NCBI RefSeq assembly: GCF_902148845.1
Contig: NC_043757.1
Span: forward strand, 18,093,842 to 18,157,841
Reading direction: 5' to 3'
DNA: 64,000 bases
From: Salarias fasciatus
Taxonomy: Eukaryota; Chordata; Actinopteri; Blenniiformes; Blenniidae
The position numbers were made by a program, and so were the translations under genes. The notes below the pieces were generated by a model that was given only the letters and a program-made list of their open reading frames with translations, made no database searches and had not been told where the DNA came from. The first letter of the stretch is position 1. Each line of letters begins with the position of its first letter. This document shows, piece after piece, positions 1 through 20,700 of this stretch.

Positions 1-47
<47 letters not shown>
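1..47. repeat. CA microsatellite at left edge
   Basis: Perfect CA repeat from the first base; it probably continues left of the window. The following sequence up to 803 is ogdhl intron. Confidence 0.95.
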
Positions 48-48
<1 letters not shown>

Positions 49-510
49 TTCTGTACTTTGGACATATGTTACTCAATTGAAGCAGAGTTTTTTAAAAAAA
101 TCTTATAATTCATTCAAATCCTAAAACAGTGTCTATGTGCAGAATTGAGATGTCATCTTCCTTGAGGGACAGCTTTTTTGTAACTCTGATGCGCGCATGA
201 AAAATGCATCAAACAAGATCCTCTTGGCCGCACCGCAACAGACGCAGCTGGCAGAGGAACGTGTTTACACTGTGTGTCCACGTATTAAAGGGAATATACG
301 ATTTGTTTGTCGCTGCACCATCTTATGCAAATCACAAGATTAACTCTAACCTACTTATCCCGGCTGCTTTTTGAAAATAAGAAAATCAAAGAGATTTCCT
401 AAACAAAACAGGTGCTAACATTTCCTTTTGCCCTCAAATTAATGTGATGAACTATCCAAGGGATTTATTAAATTCTGTCTTTTGGCAAAGGCGTCACTTT
501 TATTCCCAGC

Positions 511-511
<1 letters not shown>

Positions 512-563
<52 letters not shown>
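512..563. repeat. GT microsatellite in ogdhl intron
   Basis: About 52 bases of perfect GT repeat, responsible for a spurious His-Thr-rich frame on the other strand. Confidence 0.95.
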
Positions 564-565
<2 letters not shown>

Positions 566-758
566 GAAATAAAAAGCTCTCCCAAGGGCCTCCTTTGTTT
601 GAAAGGTTGACCTATAACTGAGTCTTTCTTTATTCTCCAGCTGTTAGTCGTCAGCATCATGAATGCCACTTAACGGCTCCCTAATCTTTCTTGCACGTCA
701 CCCTCTGCATTTACTTCACTGCCTCATTGTTTTTTTTTTTTTTCTTTTCTTATTTTAA

Positions 759-11697
<10,939 letters not shown>

Positions 11698-12269
11698 AAA
11701 AAGAAAAAAATAATAATAATAATGGAATCAAGAATCAGGCTGTTGGTGTAAGTTTTGCTATCAATCTCCGTGACACACATGTGGCACATGCACTCTCTTG
11801 ATAATATTTGTAAACATAATTTAACACCTTTAATGATATTTAATGTTTCTCTTTACGGATTATGCAAAGATCGGATAAGACATAGGACAATCACTGTTTC
11901 TGGAACTGTCTCAATAGTGTCCACTCCTCTGGTGCTGTTAGGTTCATTAGAAGACTGTTAATGTTATTGATTTGTATTACTGTCTAGATTTCATTGATGG
12001 ACAGTGGAATCAATACAAAGCCTCCCAGCGGTGTGCTCAAACAATGAATGTGAGTCACGTATCTCAGGTATGAAGACTGTGCTGAAATTTAACACCTCAG
12101 TAGGTTTACTGCATGCATTTGGTTTGGCTACCTGAGCTACTGGTGAAGGAGTTTGTATTTATTGTCACACCTCACTTCATCAGGAGACATGAGCCAGCTG
12201 GCACAGAGACTTCAAACCATGTTTTCTACTTAGGACATAAGGCTCGGCTTCCTCTCGGATGCTGAGGGA

Positions 12270-12326
12270 CACACAGACGCGCACACACACACATACACAC
12301 AGACACACACACACACACACACACAC
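12270..12326. repeat. interrupted CA microsatellite in ogdhl 3' flank
   Basis: CA repeat with CG, TA and GA interruptions. Confidence 0.9.
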
Positions 12327-12653
12327 GTAAACACAGCGCAGCCTCGGATGCTTTGAGAGCAACATTGATGCATGGTTGTCACAATAAAATCCCAAGGTAA
12401 TAATCAGAATAGATTTTAGAAGCACTCCATAAATAATACTTAACTTTTTTCCTCCTTCTGCAGCTGGAATATTTACCAGAAGAACACAAGTTTTAGATAT
12501 TTAGTGAGCTACAGATTTATGTAGAACATTTTTTTATTAAAAAAAATAACTATATTAGCAGTAAACTGTAACGGTACTTAAACACAGACAATTTGACTGA
12601 ATTGTGTGAACGGATTGACTATGTATGAAATACACATGGAATGTCCCGTACAC

Positions 12654-12659
12654 AATAAA
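12654..12659 (+). other. candidate polyadenylation signal of ogdhl
   Basis: AATAAA lies 957 bases after the ogdhl stop and is followed by GT-rich sequence. An earlier AATAAA at 12383-12388 is an alternative. The choice between them is inference. Confidence 0.4.
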
Positions 12660-13985
12660 GATGTGATGTTTAGCTGGTGATGACGTTTTGTCAGTTTTAT
12701 TCGCATGTGTGTCTATCCAATCACCCTCCGACACATTTGAAGACTCCTGCATCACGAACACCTCGATACTGGGGATGCTGTCTCAGTTTCCAGTACGTTC
12801 CAGTTTTGTTGTGTCCTGTCAGTCGTTTGTCTCTCCCCACTTATTAGTGTTGAGTTATATATTTATCTACGGTCTTTTTTGTATAGTTTTTGTCCATTTA
12901 CTTTGTGCAGCCTCTGTTTTCTTGTGCTGTCTTGGTTCTTTTTTAAGACAGCCACTGTGTTAATGTCTTTGACATAAAGGGGCTCGGACCCTAGAGTGAA
13001 TGTAGGGCCTTAAATACTAAGTGAAAAATATTTCTTTTTGACTGTGGAAGTCTATGCAGGTCATGTGGAAATTAGAATATAAAACAATACATTCATACAT
13101 TCCTGTTGATGCTGTAACTGCTGTAAATTCGATACATCTATCCTGTTTCGTCTTCTGTCTTTGTCCATGTGCATTTTCAGGCACACACATATAAGAGTTT
13201 CAGGTGTCTTTATATTAGATCAAACTGAATGGACTTCTGAATACAGGAAAATTGAGATGGTAACTTTGATGTTTGAAGTCCATTCTTGATAATCTCCCTT
13301 TTTAAAATCCACCCGACAAGATAATGCCATTTACGTGTGAGGACAAACACTGACACTGAGAATTGACTGATCACAAATTTTTTATTTGTCTTTATTCCTT
13401 TCTAATTTATTCCTTCCCTCTGTCATACCCTCTTCATTTTGTTAAAGAATTACAGTATCCATCAACAAAATATTATATTTTTTTTATAACATAAACAACT
13501 GTTGTACTTGTTTGCCATTTTTAAGAAATCTAACTGCATTATGTTTTTATTTGAATGTAGACATGGTTACATTTATGTCAAAACTAAACATTCAATTTTT
13601 TGAAAATCCAGTTTTGACTTGTGCATCCAAAACATCTTTTTACATTTTTGATTTTGTCCTTTATTCATTCAAATTTCCCAATAAATCTGCAGTTTGGGGA
13701 ATTACCAAAACACTTCTCTCTGACATCAGGGTCAAACGTGGTCCACGAGTCCTATGCAAGACCTGTGAGCAGTCCAGAGTCACTAAACTGGGATTGACTG
13801 TAGGGTTCTTCAAGCCTGACCCCGGATAATGCAGCATAGGATGGATGGATATAACCACTCCTATTCCAATTAATTTGGCCCTGACCAATCAAGGGTGCCC
13901 ATCCCTGAGTTAAATGTAGTTAAACCTCTTCAGTTTGTTTTGAATAGTACAGTCGTCTGTTTTTGACTTGACTGCACTGTGATCC

Positions 13986-14446
13986 TCAGAAGGCCTTTTC
14001 CACAGCAGTGACAGCTTCTTTGCAGACAGGATCCAGTTTTCCATCTCCACCTTCCAAAACAAAAGCACAGCTTGACACAATGGCGTCCCAGTGTTGTAAC
14101 ATGTCGAGTTTAACCTTCATCATAGTTTAAAAAATAAATAATTAAAAAAAAAAAAAAAAAATCACCAAATTGAAGTTCCTGGATGGTGCAGCTGAACACG
14201 ACCTCCCCGCTCACCAGCAGCTCCACCACATTCCAGTGCTGCGTCTCGTGCAGGACGCAGCGGTGACCGCGCGCGCTCAGGGCAGCTGCGAGAGAACGTG
14301 TTTCCGTGTCAAAGAAGAGCGCACAGAACCGCTGAGAGAGGAGGACACATACCCTGGAGACCCTGCAGCCGGAAGGTCCTGTGTTTAACCACTCCGCAGG
14401 ATTCATAAGGTCCGTAGCAAAGAGTCACGCGCGCACGAGCAGGCAT
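13986..14446 (-). CDS. UPF0728 family protein, C10orf53 homologue
   Basis: Small three-exon gene on the minus strand: 14353-14446 (ATG at 14446), 14166-14285 and 13986-14050 (stop TGA). The sum is 279 bases, giving 92 aa. The splice phases G|CT and G|GT join cleanly. The protein begins MPARARVTLCYGPYESCG, continues HRTFRLQGLQAALSARGH and WNVVELLVSGEVVFSC, and ends GDGKLDPVCKEAVTAVEKAF. These segments track human C10orf53 (RYGPYSAAG, HTFRLQGLQAVL, WNVVELMVNEEVIF, GDGKLDPLCEKA) as I recall it. Its place between OGDHL and CHAT is the same as in human. The function is unknown. An upstream in-frame ATG (MEETRPQQT) could add nine residues, but the human protein starts at the equivalent of MPAR. Confidence 0.88.
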
Positions 14447-15439
14447 TGTTTGTTGTGGTCTGGTCTCCTCCATGGTGACCGGCACACACAGGGTTATTGT
14501 TTCAGACGAGTTACCCACTCATGCTTACACGTATGAGAACAGTCCAATCAGAACGTTAAAAAAAACAACAACCTTAAAGCTGAAAGCAAAGTTGAACGGT
14601 CTGCATGCAGTGGGTGCGGAGGCTTGGTGCACGTGCATGGAAATGGGAAACCATAGCATGGTGCATGGTGTTGGTGTAAAAGGGTTTCCAGAGTCTGCTG
14701 TTACAGATGTTTTAAGAAGTGTTTGGAATCGAACTTTAATGAAAGCAGTTATGATGAAAAGCCGGTGTCTTGCAGAGGTCACTGGTGAATGGCTCCTTTA
14801 GCTTTCACATGAATGTAAAGGACAATCCGACAACTCATCACAGGTCTTCTGTCCATTGTAGCTTCTTTCTATGATCCAGTTGGTTTTATGGCTTCCTTCT
14901 CAGTGTGGGAAACAAATCCTCTTGGAGTTGTGCCACAACGGCATCGGATGGGAGGATCCACTTCCTGTGTACTTCAGTTCATGGTGGGAGGAATGAAAAA
15001 ATGATATGCAAACATCAAAGGAGATCACCATTCCCCGATGTACCATTTTTCAAATATGCTCATGCCCTGACTTGAAATTTAAAACCAATCAAATTGAGAT
15101 CCATCTAGTTTGGTTATGGCCAACAAGGCAAAGGTCACACCAACAAGGCTAATCAGAATCTCAAGATTAGAACCCTCAGCTGCAGTGACTTCGGCCAGAA
15201 TGTTCTCGATGTTAAAGGTAGAGCTCCAGATAAAAATTCTGCAAGGAATACTTCTGGACTGACTTTCAGGCTGTGTTGACAATCACAAGGGTTTCACTGG
15301 GGTTTCATGTGTTTGTGGCAAAAAGAGTCCAGCTTATCAGAGAAAAGAAAACTGATACAAATAACTGGCACTGCATGAAACGCTGTTGATTGTGTTGCAG
15401 ATATTCCCTGGAGTGGCTGGTTATCAGGTCCTGATGCTT

Positions 15440-15575
15440 TTGAACTGTGGAAGGAAACGAGAGTACCCAGAGGAAACCCACCCAGACACAGTGAGAACAT
15501 GTAAACCACACACAGTATTTGAATCAACAATCTCTGTGTGAGGCGAGAACACTAAGCACTGCTCCACTCACCACA
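15440..15575 (+). repeat. fragment of a ubiquitous teleost interspersed repeat (3' part)
   Basis: The stretch reads like the widespread fish element whose 3' part runs 'gaaccgtgggaggaaac...', '...ggaggaaacccac', then a generic 'gaggcgacagtgctaaccactgc' ending. Here the equivalents are aaggaaacgagagtacccag, aggaaacccacccagacaca and gaggcgagaacactaagcac. The copy is diverged and partial. The classification is from recall. Confidence 0.55.
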
Positions 15576-15579
15576 CTTC

Positions 15580-16080
15580 CTGTTTCCAGCAGGTGGCGCT
15601 ATGGCCAAGGGTAGTTCTTCTCACATGACCATGATCAGTGTCAGACTGTGATGCAACGTGTAAAGTTTGAGGCCGATCGGACCATATTCAGACTATGTAC
15701 TTCCTGTTTCATGGTGAAATGTTAAACTGTGTGGCACAGCCAAGGCCACGCCTTCAGACTTTTGCAGAAGATTTCATTCACGTTTGCCCACCAATCGCTT
15801 TTCGAATAACTGGTCAAATTTGTGGTAATTGGCCAAAATCTGCCATGTTTTTCATTCCCTGTGGAGTTTTCAGTATGTGGGTGTACCACAAGACAATTTT
15901 GTGTGTTGGGGTTACACATCCATGTACCTAATAGGTGAAATATGATGCAAGGGCTTAATTTACTAAATTTTTGCAGGTGGCGCTGCTGAGCCATTCTGCC
16001 AGTCACTTGTATTCCCCAACAATAGAACATTTTGTGTGCAAAGTTTTGTGCATTTTGAAGTTTTCTTAGGCTGTCATAAA
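15580..16080. repeat. unclassified interspersed repeat carrying two AGGTGGCGCT motifs
   Basis: The block resembles a family often seen in percomorph genomes (segments such as gaggccgatcggaccatatt and acttcctgtttcatggtgaa). It contains the same 12-mer, gcaggtggcgct, at 15589-15600 and 15973-15984. No coding capacity or terminal repeats are evident. The boundaries are approximate. Confidence 0.4.
15586..15599 (+). promoter_or_regulatory. CTCF-like core motif inside a repeat
   Basis: CCAGCAGGTGGCGC fits CCASYAGRKGGCRS at every position. It lies inside an interspersed repeat between the convergent ogdhl and UPF0728/chat genes. A weaker second copy is at 15971-15984 in the same orientation. Confidence 0.4.
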
Positions 16081-16159
16081 TATGTCAGGAAGAATTTTTC
16101 TATATTTCTGATTAATTCCAATAGGGTCCTTGTCCACCCTAAATAAATGTAGGGTTCCC

Positions 16160-16310
16160 ATCCATTCGCCTGAGAGCTGCTGCTTTATCTAATTTAAATT
16201 CTATATCCCACCTATATAGTACAGCTAACTAGCACCCTGGACCGGTCACCATGTTCATGACAAGACAGAAACCGTTATACACGCTCACATTCACACACCG
16301 AAAGACTAAA
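16160..16310 (+). repeat. degraded fragment of the same common teleost repeat (5'/middle part)
   Basis: Equivalents of the repeat's 'caccctggacaggtcgccag' and 'acgctcacattcacacc' blocks are visible as caccctggaccggtcacc and acacgctcacattcacacac. Heavily diverged. Confidence 0.4.
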
Positions 16311-17791
16311 TGATCATGTAAAATCCATTCCAGTTTGTTTATCTATGAAAGTCAAAGATATAACTATATCCTGTTCAAGCTGCTGGTATGGGAATAACTT
16401 CTGGCTGTCAACAGCATGATTCAATAGCAGGTATATTTGATTCAGTTTAGCTTCATAAAACATCAACATTCAAACATATTTCTGAGACAAAGTACATAAG
16501 AATTACAAACTGGCATCTAAATTTATGTTTTTTTTTCTTGCTAAAAGAATAAACCTATTTCCTGCAAGGTAGCAGATCATAGTGTTTGAATATTAATGAA
16601 TTGTGTGGGGTACTCGATAACATTCATGGTTTTCAAAGCAGCAAAGTGAAGCAAAATGTACTACTTGATTGTGCATACTGTAAGTACAGGGAGAATTAGT
16701 TCCACCCTTAAATAAAAAGCAAAATTTTATTCCTGAAAATGAAGAATAACGATCATGGGGTTTGCGCAACGGAAATATTTACTCAGCAGTTGATTTTCTG
16801 AAACGTTTTCAAAGTGATGAACTTTAACAGCACACATACAGTATAAGCATCCATTTTGCAAATAGTTACATCAAATCAATTTATTCTCATCTTTTCAATC
16901 ATCAAGAAAATCACATTATTACAACAGTTTAACAATCATGAGCACAGTGATCACCTCTGGTTGGCAAGTTTCTTGAACTTACTGAGTAAACTTACAAATA
17001 AACCCTGTAGCATTAGATATTTTGCATTATACAAAAATAAATAACTCAATATATTATGGCCATAAATGTATCTTTACACACTTTATTAGACTTAACATTC
17101 CTCAACTAAAAATATTTCTTTAAAATATTACCTTTTTTTAAATTATTTACATAAACACAGTGTTTTTCAATACAGGACATAATGAACAGACTGATTCTTA
17201 TTCTCAGAAAATAATGATTTTTAGATTTTTTTATATATATATATATGTTTATAAAGACAACACATAAAACTGCACTGAAGTTTCACAGTTATCAGGAAAC
17301 CGTGTTATAGCAGCATGCGGTTTAGTTGTCAGTATAGCGGATCAGCCATTTGTCATAAATTCTGCTCTGTCAAAATGAGTGACGGCGAGATTGAAAAAGA
17401 TAATGCAGACATGAATCTTCGGCATCCCCCCTTTTTTTCTCCTCCATTTACAGCTTCATCACAAACCTTAAACCGTAAACCGTTTATCCAGCAGGAAATT
17501 CACTGCTTCGCTCAGTTTGTGCAAAACAACGACGAGGAACACAAATCTGACTCTTTTTTCTATTCTCTATCGCCATTTTGACAGATTTCTAACGTTCTGT
17601 TGTATGTTGGACAATTTTGGGATACTGTCCAAATAATATCAACAAAAAAAGCAACATTCCTGAAGAATCAGTTGAGAAGATTATCATCAAGACTTCACAC
17701 GCTTCACGGTTAACAACAATACACTTTCACATCACATTTAAAGTCACAACTGAACAGTATGGGAGCACCAAAATAAAGAAAAATCCCTGTA

Positions 17792-20700
17792 CTATTTTCC
17801 CTGGTGCTGTGATTTACTCATGCTGTTCAGGTCCTGGGCTTCTGCCTGAGAGGCAGTCTGGGTTTGGACCTCCTCTGGAGTCTTCACCAGGACCTGCGGC
17901 AGTGTGTGTGCGGTCTTTGTTTCAGTTTGTGTGTGTGTCTCCCGTGTCTGACCCTTCCTGTGTTCGGTGGAGTTGGAGCACTTCTGGCACAGATCCCTCA
18001 TGTCCAGGAGTCCCTGCATCAAGCACTTGACAAACTCCGCCGAACACGTGTGCGAGCTCTCCCGGAAACTGGACACACAGAAGACGATGTGGTCCGACTG
18101 AGGGTTGTAGCAGGCGCCGTAGCCGTCCGGCACCACAGGGCCGTAGCAGCAGAACATCTCGACAGTCGTGGGGACCTGAGGGCAGAGGAAATGCCTTGTT
18201 ATTGTATAAAAAGGTGAAATGTGACAACCGTGCCAGAGTATGAGATTAAACTGAGAACGTTCCCACAGTTTTAAATTCCTTCATTCCAAACACAAATGGA
18301 GTTAAACCACTACCTGACTGGTGGAGAGAATGAAGTGATTACTGATGAGATAAGCTTCATCTTTAAATACTTCTGGCTTCTCCATCTTCATTTCATGAGC
18401 AATTTCCCGGAGTCCAAGTAGGTGGTTGTCGATTCCCATCCCTGTAATAGCCTTTAAAACAAAATTTGCATTGATATTTTGATTTGATTGGGGGTATGAA
18501 AACAAAATAGATCTATAAATTATTGGAGAATAGTTACCAGAACAGTGTACTTTGTCTGTGCAGCTATGGCACCTCGTAGCATCTCCATCTTTTCTGCATC
18601 CTGTTGGAGTAAATGAAATGAATATTAGTTAGTTAGTTAGTTAGTTAAGTTTATTTCAGTCATCTTTTTACAGGAAAACACAAGAAACATAATTCTTACA
18701 CTTAAAACAATACATTGACTGAAAGGGTATAGGCAGAAGTTTATCACTTGTATCGCCTACCCCTAGCAACATAATTATTTCCATGACAGCAACAAAATAT
18801 ATTTTCAAAAAGAAAATAACTAAAGAACTACAACCGATCTAGTTCATCCAGCTGTTGATTCTTCTTCTCCTGATTTATTTATTTATTTATTTTTTTTTTT
18901 TAAATTTCACCTCTCAGCGTGTCTTACCCTCACACATCCCGCACCCACACACTATTCTATGTTCAAATCACACCCAATTTTTCACACCCACACACAAACA
19001 CACACGAAATTAGATTACAGTCATTTTTGTACTTTATATGGTTTCCAGGGTATCTTAGTTTAAACAGTAGTTCTATATTTATTTAGAATGCTGGCCTTAT
19101 ACTTTTTTTGAAAAGTATGAATATTTTTGGAGCCCTTTACTATATCGTCCAGATCGTTCCATAAATTGACACCTCTAAACGAAACGCATCGACTTTTCAA
19201 GCTGGTCCTCACTGAAGCTGTTTTGAAAATCATGTCCCCTCTCAAACTGTACTGTCTCTCTCTGGGTTTGAACAAGACTTGGATATAGTGAGGGAGCATA
19301 TTGTTATGAGCCTTATACATGACTAGAGCAGTGTTTAGATTTACAATGTCCTGAAATTTAAGACACTTTAATTGTATGAAAAGATCATTGGTTGGAGTGT
19401 AATAGTCTACCTGAGTTACAATTCTTATTGCCTTCTTTTGGAGTAAAAAAATTGAATTCATGTATGTCTTATAATTATTCCCCCAGGTTTCCACACAGTA
19501 TTTAAGGTACGGGAGGATCAGAGAGTTGTATAGTAATTTAAGAGCACTTTTATTCACAGAGTGTTTAATTCTATGTAATATGGCAATTGTTTTAGATACT
19601 TATTATACTTATAAATATTTATTAGCTCAAGTGGTTTACAGGCAGCCAATCTTTATAAATGATTGGAAAAAAAAGAAACATTTTAAGACATGCACACACA
19701 CGCAGATATTCATCATGTCTGAAATAACTCGGTAAATAAAGTCAATACGAAGTGTTAAAATCTTACACAAGAAAACAAAGGTTCAACACTGACTGCTAAA
19801 TAGAAATAAGAAGCAGACAGTCCATTGAGAGATCTTACGCTTGTGGGGATTTTCCCATCCGTCATCGCTCTGACAAACGCCAGCGCTTCAGGCGTGGCTG
19901 AGCGGATGTTATCCACTCTGCCCTCCTGAAATCGGCGAATCGACGCGCTCTCGTAGGTTGACACTGCTCTGCCGTGACACCTGCAGACAACGCAGAGGCC
20001 TCCATCATAGCCGCCTCACATGAATTCAGTCGTGTGTTACTGATCATTCTCTTACCGGTAGTAGGTTAACTGGAGTGCGACTTGGATGTAGGCGTCCGGG
20101 CTCATTTTCTGCTTCTTGATGAAGTCTTTACCGTAGTTGTGGAACTTGTAGACGTTCATGTCCAGATTCCTCACCAGCCTAAGTGAAAAGCATGCAAACA
20201 CCATTCAGAGCTGAAACTTTTTTTCTGTTTTGTTTTGATTCTGGAGCGATGCAAGTGGAGCAAAACCTCTGGAGTTTGTCTGCAGATGCAGAGAGGAGCT
20301 TGTGAATCTCTGGACTACATTTCCAGCGGAGTCTGCGCGGCGCCGGCAGCTCGCTCACACTCGCAGCTCTCACCAGCTTCGAAGGGCTGCCGACCCTGAT
20401 ACCACACACAAAAATAAAATGATTTAGTACCTCTAAACAGTGTTTTATGTCTCCGTTATGTACAATAAATCAACACGTATGACACACATGAAGTTTTATT
20501 TCTTACATGTATTTGAGGAGATACTCCGTGCACTGCACGAGCACAATTCCTTCAAACGGTGAGTGTTCACACACCACTCCGCAGCAGCCGTCAGCTCCTA
20601 CAACAAACTGACACAAGTATTTTCTCATTTGCAGTCTTTGATGAGTTACGATTCAATTAACCACTGCAGAGCCAACTTCATTCTTTTGCCTGTCTTTTAT

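Larger units (their letters stand above)
11698..13985. other. ogdhl 3'UTR and intergenic sequence
   Basis: The first ~960 bases are probably ogdhl 3'UTR, with an interrupted CA repeat at 12270-12326. The rest, up to the UPF0728 stop, shows no reading frame with recognisable similarity. Open frames here (for example 13512-13829) are AT-rich and unsupported. Confidence 0.5.
14447..17791. other. intergenic sequence between UPF0728 and the chat stop
   Basis: No gene is supported here. It contains several degraded copies of common fish repeats (15440-15575, 15580-16080, 16160-16310) and AT-rich sequence. The part next to 17792 is likely the chat 3'UTR; TTTATT at 17082-17087 is AATAAA on the minus strand and may be its polyadenylation signal. 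A plus-strand frame at 17315-17581 is not recognisable. Confidence 0.45.

Noticed and set aside
13512-13829. Plus-strand 105-codon frame beyond ogdhl
   Set aside because: AT-rich, no similarity, overlaps an open frame on the opposite strand.
17315-17581. Plus-strand 88-codon frame starting MRFSCQYSGSAICHKF
   Set aside because: No recognisable similarity, lies antisense in the likely chat 3'UTR region, no splice partners seen.
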